NCBI GenBank assembly: GCA_002359975.1
Contig: DENG01000012.1
Coordinates: 1-5,124, forward strand
Reading direction: 5' to 3'
From: Polynucleobacter sp. UBA2650
GTDB lineage: Bacteria > Pseudomonadota > Gammaproteobacteria > Burkholderiales > Burkholderiaceae
DNA: 5,124 bases
The notes beneath the pieces were generated by a model. The model made no database searches. It saw nothing but the letters and a program-made list of their open reading frames with translations, and was not told the DNA's origin. Positions 1-5,124 of the stretch are shown one piece after another. Each line of letters opens with the position of its first letter. The first letter of the stretch is position 1. Position numbers and translations under genes: made by a program.

Positions 1-74
1 GAACTCGGCCTTTTGGGAGAATTCAAGCTCGACCCGCTCTGAAGGGGTGGTTTTTTACTTGGTAAATTTGCCAT
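1..74 (-). CDS. 5' end of a divergent ORF, possibly ponA (penicillin-binding protein 1A), cut by the window edge
   Basis: Reading leftwards from an ATG complementary to 72-74, the minus-strand frame stays open to the window edge, giving about 24 residues that begin MANLPSKKPP and are rich in Lys, Pro and Ser. An in-frame stop lies about 50 bases upstream and no other ATG is available, so the start is fixed if the ORF is real. A basic, proline-rich leader would suit the short cytoplasmic tail before the membrane anchor of a class A penicillin-binding protein. In many Burkholderiales, ponA lies divergent to the pil operon that precedes aroK and aroB, and this context is the main reason for the suggestion. 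No diagnostic domain is inside the window. The weak point is ribosome binding: the nearest AGGA is about 15 bases from the ATG. Plus-strand frames also stay open here for short distances (one ends at 42), so the tail of a plus-strand gene cannot be excluded. Confidence 0.42.
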   Translation of the reverse strand, partial: MANLPSKKPPLQSGSSLNSPKRPS

Positions 75-172
75 TGTGAAATTATATGGTCCTACCGCAA
101 ATCTCAGTCTGACTTACAAATAAATCAGCTTAGTCCAATAGGCAAGGCCAAACTTAGGCGTAACAATCACTG
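75..172. other. Divergent intergenic region between the leftward ORF and the secretin-aro operon
   Basis: These 98 bases must hold the promoter of the rightward operon if the leftward ORF is real. No convincing sigma-70 promoter could be assigned on the plus strand: TTGCCA at 68-73 is a good -35 match but has no -10 at proper spacing. TTGGTA at 59-64 with TATATG at 83-88 (18-base spacer) is a weak alternative. No strong hairpin, repeat or operator-like palindrome is visible. Confidence 0.5.
81..86 (-). promoter_or_regulatory. Possible -10 box (TATAAT) for the leftward ORF
   Basis: Read on the minus strand, this is a perfect TATAAT six bases before the ATG at 74. No good -35 box sits at 16-18 bases, and there is no TGn extension. 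If used, transcription would start at or next to the ATG, giving an almost leaderless mRNA. In an AT-rich gap this hexamer could easily occur by chance. Confidence 0.22.
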
Positions 173-856
173 ATGGCCTATCGAAATATTACCCGCGATG
201 ATTTCAATCAAGTTTTGCAAAGTCTTGGTAATGATCCTGCCATCTTGACCGATGAAATAGGCCCCGATCACCTCCGAACTGCCAATACCGCTCCTTGGTA
301 TACCAACTTATATAGGAACTGGATGGAATCAAATCCGCTGAAAGAAAAATGGGCCAATCAAGCAGCCCCAACTCCGATCTTGATGATTTTTATTATTTTG
401 CTGGTCTTGGCGGGCGGTCTTACCTATATCGCCCTCCAAATACAAGGGCTTGACTCGAGTGAAAATCGCACTAGCGACTTGGCCACCATTCAGAAGCAAT
501 TGGGGCAAATCCAAGATGAGCTCCATGAGCTTGATGAGCGACTCGAAGAGCAGTTTGAATCTATTTTTATTCAACTTGACGAGATGCAATCCAAACATCA
601 AAGTTTGGCTAGATCAGCACATATTTCTGCTCCATCAAAACCAGACCCAACCGAAGCTGAATTAAAAAAGTGGCGGCATCTTGGCGTAGGACAAAACAAA
701 AACGGGGCTTATGCATTACTTCATGATGGGCAACAAGCACTCATGCTTAGTAAAAATCAAATCGCTAAGGGATCATGGCGACTCGCTGAATTTAATTCAG
801 CAGAAGCGATTTTAGTCGGCCCCAATGAAAAACGTATTGTTTTAAGGATTCAATGA
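173..856 (+). CDS. Membrane-anchored coiled-coil protein with a PilP/GspC-like C-terminus, predicted partner of the downstream secretin
   Basis: This 227-residue protein is not a family I can name. Visible layout: a hydrophilic N-terminal part of about 67 residues, one strongly hydrophobic segment at about 68-88, an acidic heptad-like coiled coil at about 103-148 rich in Glu, Gln and Leu, a Pro/Ser linker at about 150-160, and a compact C-terminal part at 163-227. The last region (ALLHDGQ..., then GSWRLAEF..., then KRIVLRIQ) has the short beta-strand rhythm of the PilP and GspC periplasmic HR domains, which contact the N0 domain of secretins; this is pattern resemblance only. The likely topology is N-terminus in the cytoplasm and C-terminus in the periplasm. 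The ATG at 173 is the first possible start, with an in-frame TAA at 161-163, but the ribosome-binding site is weak (TTAGG, 14 bases away). Its stop overlaps the secretin start as ATGA, implying coupled translation. It sits where pilM to pilP are usually found. Confidence 0.8.
   Translation: MAYRNITRDDFNQVLQSLGNDPAILTDEIGPDHLRTANTAPWYTNLYRNWMESNPLKEKWANQAAPTPILMIFIILLVLAGGLTYIALQIQGLDSSENRTSDLATIQKQLGQIQDELHELDERLEEQFESIFIQLDEMQSKHQSLARSAHISAPSKPDPTEAELKKWRHLGVGQNKNGAYALLHDGQQALMLSKNQIAKGSWRLAEFNSAEAILVGPNEKRIVLRIQ
844..848 (+). promoter_or_regulatory. Shine-Dalgarno for the secretin gene
   Basis: AAGGA lies four bases before the ATG at 853, inside the last codons of the preceding gene. It is the clearest ribosome-binding site in the operon and, with the ATGA overlap, supports this start. 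The spacing is a little short. Confidence 0.55.
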
Positions 857-1968
857 GACGCTCCTGGCTAACTCATTTCCTCGGCTGCTTATTACTTTTA
901 ATCAGTGCCGCCTGCTTGGCTAACAATACTCACCGGCAAACCGCTGAGATCAAAGAGCTACTCCAGACCCCAATTAGCATTACCGTCAATGAAATGCTAC
1001 TGGTTGATTTATTACATATCCTGGCACGTCTTGGGAACACCCATTTTGTTTTAAGCCCTAGTATTCAAGGCAATATTAGCTTGCAGCTAGAGGCTGTTCC
1101 TTGGCAAACCGCTCTATCTACAGTCTTAGCAAGCCGAGGCTTGCGCTTTGTTCGTAACGATGGCCTATATTGGATTGGGAGTCATAGCGAGATTAGTAGT
1201 TTTCAGAAACAACGTCGTGATGAGTCTGCTTTACCGTTTGGGGGAGAACATCACAGCACGCCGCGCCAAGTTTTGATTGAGGCCCGCATTGTTGAGGCCG
1301 ATCATCGCTTTGCCAGAAACCTAGGTGTCAAATTAGGGATGCGTCCACGCTCGTCTTCTTTAGAGCAGACCCCATTTCAGATGAGCGTCCCACTAAATGC
1401 TGGTGGGCTTGGTGGCTATGAGCCAGCCAGCGCTGCTGCCACCCTTTTAAGTAAGAACGCAAGTCGTTTGCTAGATATCGAACTCACTGCCTTAGAGAGC
1501 GATGGTCAAGGGAAGATTCTGTCAAACCCACGCATTATGACCGCAGATATGGTCAAAGCAACCATTGAGCAAGGAACTGAGCTGCCCTACCAAACCTCCT
1601 CCTCAAGTGGTGGCAATAAAATTCAGTTTCGCAAAGCAAATTTGCGGCTAGAGGTTATTCCAAAGATTCACCATGATGGCAAAGTTTCTTTATTGGTCGC
1701 CATTAACAAAGATAGTGTGGGCATGAAGACTGAACAGGGTTATGCAATCGACACCAAAAATCTGAGTTCAGAAGTAACTGTTGAAAATGGCGGCACCGTG
1801 ATTCTTGGCGGCATCTACCAAACTACTGAACGCGAAGATTTAGTAAAAGTTCCGCTTTTAGGCGACATTCCCTTAATCGGTCATCTCTTTAAACACCAAT
1901 CCAAGTTTCGCGATAAAACAGAGTTATTGGTCTTTCTTACTCCCACCATTTTGGACAAACCCGAATAG
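853..1968 (+). CDS. pilQ: Short type IV pilus/competence-type secretin (PilQ/HofQ-like) with N0 and secretin domains only
   Basis: An outer-membrane secretin of 371 residues that should form the multimeric pore for a pilus, competence pseudopilus or related exporter. Residues 1-23 form a signal peptide (Arg-Arg start, Leu-rich core). Residues about 40-113 are an STN/N0 domain, with NEMLLVDLLHILARLG followed by a VPWQTAL segment. A linker of about 22 residues leads to the secretin domain at about 138-366, starting VLIEARIVEADHRFARNLGV. The hallmark secretin signature is complete at 313-346: GGTVILGG, then VPLLGDIPLIGHLF eleven residues after the following Ile. It ends with LLVFLTPTIL, as PilQ proteins do. 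Typical PilQ proteins are roughly twice as long, with AMIN domains and an N1 domain; both are absent, and even HofQ (about 412 residues) carries N1. The neighbouring aroK and aroB are the classic pilQ context. A second reading of the leader as a lipoprotein signal (SAAC, Cys21) is possible. No frameshift or internal stop is seen, so this looks like a reduced but intact gene. Confidence 0.9.
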   Translation: MRRSWLTHFLGCLLLLISAACLANNTHRQTAEIKELLQTPISITVNEMLLVDLLHILARLGNTHFVLSPSIQGNISLQLEAVPWQTALSTVLASRGLRFVRNDGLYWIGSHSEISSFQKQRRDESALPFGGEHHSTPRQVLIEARIVEADHRFARNLGVKLGMRPRSSSLEQTPFQMSVPLNAGGLGGYEPASAAATLLSKNASRLLDIELTALESDGQGKILSNPRIMTADMVKATIEQGTELPYQTSSSSGGNKIQFRKANLRLEVIPKIHHDGKVSLLVAINKDSVGMKTEQGYAIDTKNLSSEVTVENGGTVILGGIYQTTEREDLVKVPLLGDIPLIGHLFKHQSKFRDKTELLVFLTPTILDKPE

Positions 1969-1977
1969 AATTGAAGG

Positions 1978-2502
1978 GTGAGTCCTGAAAATTCAAATAT
2001 CTTCCTAATCGGCCTAATGGGTGCCGGCAAATCCACTGTCGGTAGGGTGCTGGCACGGAAACTCAATCGTCGTTTTATTGATTCTGACCACGCCCTAGAG
2101 GAACGCTGCGGTGTGAAGATTCCAACTATTTTTGAGATGGAAGGCGAGGCCGGTTTTCGTAAGCGTGAAGGGCAAATTATTGAAGAGTTGACTCAAGAAA
2201 AAGGTTTAATCCTTGCTACCGGAGGAGGCAGTGTTTTGCTCCCTGAAAACCGTCGTGCCTTGAGCGCACGCGGGACAGTGGTCTACTTACATGCCAACCC
2301 TATCGAACTCTGGCATCGCACCAAAGGGGGGGAAGGTCGCCCCTTGTTGCAAAATGGAGATCCAAAGACCATCTTAGAAAATCTGTATGCTCTTCGCGAT
2401 CCCCTCTACCGAGAAATTGCTGATCATATTATTGAAACAGGCAAACCCAGCGTTAACCAATTGGTCAATACTCTTTTAATGCAACTTGAACTCGCCTCAT
2501 GA
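1978..2502 (+). CDS. aroK: Shikimate kinase
   Basis: Phosphorylates shikimate to shikimate 3-phosphate with ATP, in the cytoplasm, as the fifth step of the shikimate pathway. The 174-residue length is normal for AroK. Visible motifs: Walker [10 protein letters not shown] at 12-20; Asp37 in FIDSD and Arg61 in GFRKRE, the shikimate-binding residues; the GGG loop at 82-84; the lid Arg121 in GRPLL; and Arg140 in LRDPLYRE. The start is GTG at 1978. It is the only sensible choice, because an in-frame TGA lies at 1972-1974 and the next Met is inside Walker A. The GAAGG at 1973-1977 touches the start codon, so it cannot work at normal spacing; reinitiation after the secretin stop nine bases upstream is more likely. 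The stop overlaps the aroB ATG by four bases. All catalytic residues I can place are present. Confidence 0.97.
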   Translation: MSPENSNIFLIGLMGAGKSTVGRVLARKLNRRFIDSDHALEERCGVKIPTIFEMEGEAGFRKREGQIIEELTQEKGLILATGGGSVLLPENRRALSARGTVVYLHANPIELWHRTKGGEGRPLLQNGDPKTILENLYALRDPLYREIADHIIETGKPSVNQLVNTLLMQLELAS

Positions 2503-3581
2503 AAACATTACAAGTCTCCTTAGGAGATCGTAGCTACCCTATTTATATTGGCTCTGGTTTGCTTGGCAAGCCAGATCTCTTTAAGCCCCATATAGCAGGT
2601 CAGTCCATTTATGTCGTGAGCAACACCACCGTGGCTCCCCTCTATAGCAAGAAACTTATTCAAACAATTTCAAGAGACGCCAAGTCTGTTCATGAAATCA
2701 TCCTGCCTGATGGTGAGTCCTATAAAGACTGGGCTACCTTACAGAAAATCTTTGATGTCATGCTTTCTAAGGGGGCCGACCGAAAGAGCGTCATCATTGC
2801 CTTAGGTGGTGGTGTGATTGGTGATATGGCTGGCTTTGCAGCTGCTAGTTTTATGCGTGGTATCCGCTTTATTCAGGTACCTACCACCCTCTTGGCCCAA
2901 GTAGATTCCTCGGTCGGCGGTAAAACTGGCATCAACCACCCCTTGGGAAAAAATATGATTGGCGCATTTCATCAACCCGTCGCCGTCATAGCTGATCTCG
3001 ATACCCTCAAGACTCTACCATCTAGAGAGTTATCAGCCGGCCTTGCTGAGGTTGTTAAACACGGTGCGATCGCCGATGCTACTTTTTTTGATTGGATTGA
3101 GTCGCATACAAAAGAGTTGCTGGGGTGTGATCCCAATGCCATGAGTCATGCTGTAGAACGGTCGTGTGAAATTAAATCTGCTGTTGTGGCAGCCGATGAA
3201 AAAGAATCTGGTATCCGCGCAATCCTTAACTATGGACACACATTTGGACATGCCATTGAATCTGGCTTAGGTTATGGGGAGTGGTTACATGGTGAAGCGG
3301 TCGGCTGCGGCATGGTGATGGCAGCGGATCTATCAGCTCGCCTGGGTCACATTCCTAGCAGTGATGTAACCCGTATTCAAGAATTAGTGACTGCCCTTGG
3401 ATTACCAAATTGCGCACCCAAACTTGGTAATCAGCGCTTCTTTGAGCTAATGCAAATTGATAAAAAATCAGAGGGCGGCGAGATTCGGTATATCACTCTG
3501 GAAAAAATTGGGCGGGCCAAAATTGAGATGGCTGATCACGCAATCGTTAGCCAAACTCTTAGCGCGTACCAAGCAAGCTGA
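2499..3581 (+). CDS. aroB: 3-dehydroquinate synthase
   Basis: Converts DAHP to 3-dehydroquinate, the second step of the shikimate pathway, using bound NAD+ and a divalent metal (Zn or Co). Length 360 residues, as usual. The NAD-binding glycine motif [11 protein letters not shown] is at 103-113, followed by [20 protein letters not shown] and [13 protein letters not shown]. The metal ligands are all in place: Glu184 in LAEVVKHG, His247 in [11 protein letters not shown] and His264 in WLHGEAV. Lys188 of the same helix is also kept. It starts at the ATG of an ATGA overlap with aroK and has no obvious Shine-Dalgarno, so translation is probably coupled to aroK, keeping the two pathway enzymes in step. 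The 3' end runs 23 bases into the opposing cyaY gene. No terminator hairpin is visible after the stop. Confidence 0.98.
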   Translation: MKTLQVSLGDRSYPIYIGSGLLGKPDLFKPHIAGQSIYVVSNTTVAPLYSKKLIQTISRDAKSVHEIILPDGESYKDWATLQKIFDVMLSKGADRKSVIIALGGGVIGDMAGFAAASFMRGIRFIQVPTTLLAQVDSSVGGKTGINHPLGKNMIGAFHQPVAVIADLDTLKTLPSRELSAGLAEVVKHGAIADATFFDWIESHTKELLGCDPNAMSHAVERSCEIKSAVVAADEKESGIRAILNYGHTFGHAIESGLGYGEWLHGEAVGCGMVMAADLSARLGHIPSSDVTRIQELVTALGLPNCAPKLGNQRFFELMQIDKKSEGGEIRYITLEKIGRAKIEMADHAIVSQTLSAYQAS

Positions 3582-3948
3582 CCTTAACGTCTTTCCCCGC
3601 CTGAGCGCTAACGAAGGATGATAAATCAGCGAGTAACTCATTGCCGGTTTTAGTATCTAACCAAAGCGGCTCCAATGCCGTTCCAGCCCAACGATAATGA
3701 AAACCGCCTACCTTGGCGGCGACCCAAATCTCATGAAGAGGGGGCTGGGTATTAACTACGATGACGCTACGATCATGAAAGGCAATATTGATAACATTGC
3801 CACCCTGTCTAGCGATATCTAAATCAAGATCCAAAGCCTCATCCGCATGCTCGAGAGAGAGCTCAATTGAGTGCAATAGCTGGGCTGCAATCTGATGAAA
3901 CTGCTTATCGTCAATTTTTTCAGCTTGGGGTCGATTGGTGTTCTGCAT
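3559..3948 (-). CDS. cyaY: Iron-sulphur cluster assembly protein CyaY (bacterial frataxin)
   Basis: Bacterial frataxin binds iron and the cysteine desulphurase complex (IscS-IscU) and tunes iron-sulphur cluster assembly in the cytoplasm. From the ATG complementary to 3946-3948 the protein has 129 residues. Helix 1 with its acidic patch lies at about 13-42 ([13 protein letters not shown] through [12 protein letters not shown]). The beta-sheet core follows: [16 protein letters not shown] at 51-66, [18 protein letters not shown] at 70-87, then [17 protein letters not shown] at 96-112, all classic frataxin motifs. It is about 20 residues longer than common CyaY proteins, partly from a polar N-terminal extension of about 12 residues. 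AAAAGG lies 14 bases before this ATG. An in-frame TTG at 3972 would add eight residues but would run into the AAAAGG and nearly reach the lptM start, so the ATG is preferred. The gene converges on aroB with overlapping 3' ends and diverges from the lipoprotein gene after 29 bases. Confidence 0.94.
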   Translation of the reverse strand: MQNTNRPQAEKIDDKQFHQIAAQLLHSIELSLEHADEALDLDLDIARQGGNVINIAFHDRSVIVVNTQPPLHEIWVAAKVGGFHYRWAGTALEPLWLDTKTGNELLADLSSFVSAQAGKDVKVSLLGTR

Positions 3949-3956
3949 GCTATATT
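3948..3956 (+). promoter_or_regulatory. Candidate extended -10 promoter for lptM-lysA
   Basis: TGCTATATT matches the extended -10 form (TGn followed by a five-of-six match to TATAAT). Transcription would begin near 3963, about 15 bases before the lipoprotein start. The TG overlaps the start codon of the divergent cyaY. No -35 box at normal distance is seen, which an extended -10 can tolerate. Confidence 0.38.
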
Positions 3957-3977
3957 CAAATACCTTTTGCAAAGCTA

Positions 3978-4178
3978 ATGATGATATCGATTGTAGTAAG
4001 AATTCCGATACTGGTGCTTTTTATTTCCCTCGGTGCTTGTGGGGTAAGAGGGCCTTTATTTATTCCTAACCCTCCCCCTATCCCTCCGGCCCCTACCCAA
4101 GCAGAGCCTAAAGGAAGCCTATATCCACCCAAGGATGTGCCAGCAAAAACAACGGGAAGCGGTAATAAAGTAAATTAA
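3978..4178 (+). CDS. lptM: LptM-type small outer-membrane lipoprotein (YifL family)
   Basis: A 66-residue lipoprotein. A hydrophobic leader (residues 3-17) leads to the lipobox LGAC, with Cys21 the predicted acylation site, leaving a mature peptide of 46 residues. Straight after the cysteine comes CGVRGPLFIP, the short conserved motif of the LptM/YifL family (Cys-Gly-x-Lys/Arg-Gly-Pro-Leu). The rest is a proline-rich, unstructured tail. In E. coli, LptM binds the LPS translocon LptD-LptE and helps LptD mature on the BAM complex; the same role is inferred here. Two ATGs in tandem (3978 and 3981) can serve as start. The frame stays open upstream to 3867, but that would run far into cyaY and bury the signal peptide, so it is rejected. 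The ribosome-binding site is poor. The stop is two bases before lysA, so the two are likely co-transcribed. The linkage of cyaY, this lipoprotein and a DAP/lysine gene recurs in proteobacteria (cyaY-lptM-dapF in E. coli). Confidence 0.88.
   Translation: MMISIVVRIPILVLFISLGACGVRGPLFIPNPPPIPPAPTQAEPKGSLYPPKDVPAKTTGSGNKVN
3990..3995 (-). promoter_or_regulatory. Weak candidate -10 box for cyaY
   Basis: On the minus strand this reads TACAAT, a five-of-six match, placed so that a transcript would start near 3983 with a leader of about 35 bases containing the cyaY AAAAGG. It lies inside the first codons of the lipoprotein gene. No good -35 box accompanies it, so chance is a fair explanation. Confidence 0.18.
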
Positions 4179-4180
4179 CA

Positions 4181-5124
4181 ATGGTGAACGCAATCCCCTC
4201 TCTTGTTGGCTTCTCTGAAAAAAATGGGCAATGGTTTGCTGAGGGAATAAGCCTCAGCAAACTAACGCAGGATTTTGGTACCCCACTATATGTTTACAGC
4301 AAGGAAGCCATTTGTAGCGCCTACCGCGCCTATGATTCTGCCTGCATTAGGCCCGATGGTACGCGACGAGCTCGTATTCATTACGCCATGAAGGCGAATA
4401 GCAATTTAGCAGTCTTAGATGAGCTTAAGCAACTGGGAGCCGGCTTTGATCTGGTCAGTGGTGGAGAGTTGGCGCGCGCCCTTCATATCGGCGCTGACCC
4501 AAAAAGTCTTGTTTTTGCAGGTGTTGGTAAATCATCTGCTGAAATTGAGAATGCGCTTCGTGTGGGTGTCAAATGTATTAATGTGGAGTCCATACCGGAG
4601 TTACAGCGTATTAATGCAATTGCTAAAACGATGAATTTACGCGCCCCAATTTCATTGCGTGTTAATCCTGATGTAGATGCCAATACACATCCATACATCT
4701 CTACTGGACTTAAAGATAATAAGTTTGGGATTGCGTATTACGAGGTTCTCAAAACATATCGAGAGGCTGCCCTTTTGCCTCAAATTGATGTGATCGGCAT
4801 TGACTGCCATATTGGTTCGCAAATTACGAGCACCTCACCTTATCTCGATGCACTTGATAAAGTTCTTGATCTCATCACACAACTTCAACGCGAAGGAATC
4901 AAGATTCATCATCTCGATTTGGGTGGCGGATTGGGCATTGACTATGGCGGTGAGTCACCGCCAAATATTACTGAATTTACCAATACACTTCTTAATCGGG
5001 TGGAGGAGCGCGGATTTGGCCATCTAGAAGTCTTGCTCGAGCCTGGGCGTTCTTTAGTTGGTAACGCAGGTATTTTATTGACTCAAGTGGAATACTTAAA
5101 AACAGGGGTCGATAAAAACTTTTG
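4181..5124 (+). CDS. lysA: Diaminopimelate decarboxylase, 3' end beyond the window
   Basis: Decarboxylates meso-diaminopimelate to L-lysine, the last step of lysine synthesis, as a PLP enzyme of the alanine-racemase-fold group (fold type III). The frame is open from the ATG at 4181 to the window edge, giving 314 residues of an expected 410-430. Key motifs: Lys71 in HYAMKANSN, the PLP Schiff-base lysine; His210 in DCHIGSQ; the phosphate-binding glycines 248-250 in DLGGGLGIDYGG; and the substrate/PLP segment EPGRSLVGNAG at 287-297. The N-terminal part also carries FGTPLYVYS at 32-40, typical of LysA. The missing C-terminus should contain the Cys-Glu-Ser and second active-site regions. There is no clear Shine-Dalgarno, and the ATG is two bases after the lipoprotein stop, which suggests translational coupling. 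A GTG directly after the ATG (4184) is an alternative start. Confidence 0.96.
   Translation, partial: MVNAIPSLVGFSEKNGQWFAEGISLSKLTQDFGTPLYVYSKEAICSAYRAYDSACIRPDGTRRARIHYAMKANSNLAVLDELKQLGAGFDLVSGGELARALHIGADPKSLVFAGVGKSSAEIENALRVGVKCINVESIPELQRINAIAKTMNLRAPISLRVNPDVDANTHPYISTGLKDNKFGIAYYEVLKTYREAALLPQIDVIGIDCHIGSQITSTSPYLDALDKVLDLITQLQREGIKIHHLDLGGGLGIDYGGESPPNITEFTNTLLNRVEERGFGHLEVLLEPGRSLVGNAGILLTQVEYLKTGVDKNF

Noticed and set aside
1..42. Plus-strand frame ending in TGA at 40-42, as the tail of an upstream gene
   Set aside because: It is too short to recognise, and the divergent minus-strand ORF fits the usual gene order better; it is not fully excluded.
59..88. TTGGTA and TATATG as a sigma-70 promoter for the rightward operon
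   Set aside because: Both hexamers match at only four of six positions with an 18-base spacer, which is expected by chance in AT-rich DNA.
329..665. Minus-strand ORF (329-601) and an alternative plus-frame ORF (450-665) inside the first gene
   Set aside because: They lie wholly within a well-supported coding region, show no recognisable motif and look like shadow frames.
3033..3251. Minus-strand ORF within aroB
   Set aside because: It is a shadow of the conserved aroB frame with no motif of its own.
3949..3972. TTG start for cyaY adding eight residues
   Set aside because: A nearby ATG exists, the TTG would place the AAAAGG box inside the coding sequence, and the extra residues match nothing in the frataxin fold.
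3867..3977. Upstream extension of the lipoprotein reading frame from 3867
   Set aside because: It would overlap cyaY on the other strand and place about 37 polar residues before the signal peptide, which would ruin a lipoprotein leader.
4419..5027. Short ORFs on both strands at 4419-4634, 4483-4698 and 4800-5027
   Set aside because: All lie within lysA, whose frame carries every expected PLP-enzyme motif across this range.

Overview
The window looks like a compact stretch of chromosome from a betaproteobacterium (Burkholderiales). The modest GC content, short intergenic gaps and gene order suggest a streamlined, lower-GC lineage such as Polynucleobacter. This is an inference from gene content and style; no database search was possible. 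No RNA genes, insertion sequences, CRISPR arrays or long repeats are visible, and no gene-free stretch exceeds about 100 bases.

Layout. Bases 1-74 (minus strand) hold the first codons of a divergently transcribed ORF, possibly ponA (penicillin-binding protein 1A), the usual neighbour of the pil locus in related bacteria. A short divergent gap of 98 bases follows. A tightly packed plus-strand operon then runs from 173 to 3581: an unnamed membrane-anchored coiled-coil protein whose C-terminus resembles a PilP/GspC-type domain, a short secretin (PilQ/HofQ type), shikimate kinase (aroK) and 3-dehydroquinate synthase (aroB). Two of its three junctions are 4-base ATGA overlaps and the third is a 9-base gap. 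The frataxin homologue cyaY lies on the minus strand (3559-3948), and its 3' end overlaps the 3' end of aroB by 23 bases. Only 29 bases beyond the cyaY start, a plus-strand unit begins: an LptM-type small lipoprotein, then lysA (diaminopimelate decarboxylase), which is cut by the window edge.

How the genes work together. The aro genes supply shikimate-pathway flux to chorismate, and lysA makes lysine from meso-diaminopimelate. cyaY serves iron-sulphur cluster assembly. The LptM-like lipoprotein is expected to help assemble the LPS translocon at the outer membrane. The two genes before aroK occupy the place where a full type IV pilus alignment and secretin operon (pilM-N-O-P-Q) normally sits. 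Only a secretin without AMIN and N1 domains and one candidate inner-membrane partner remain. This reduced pair is the most interesting part of the window.
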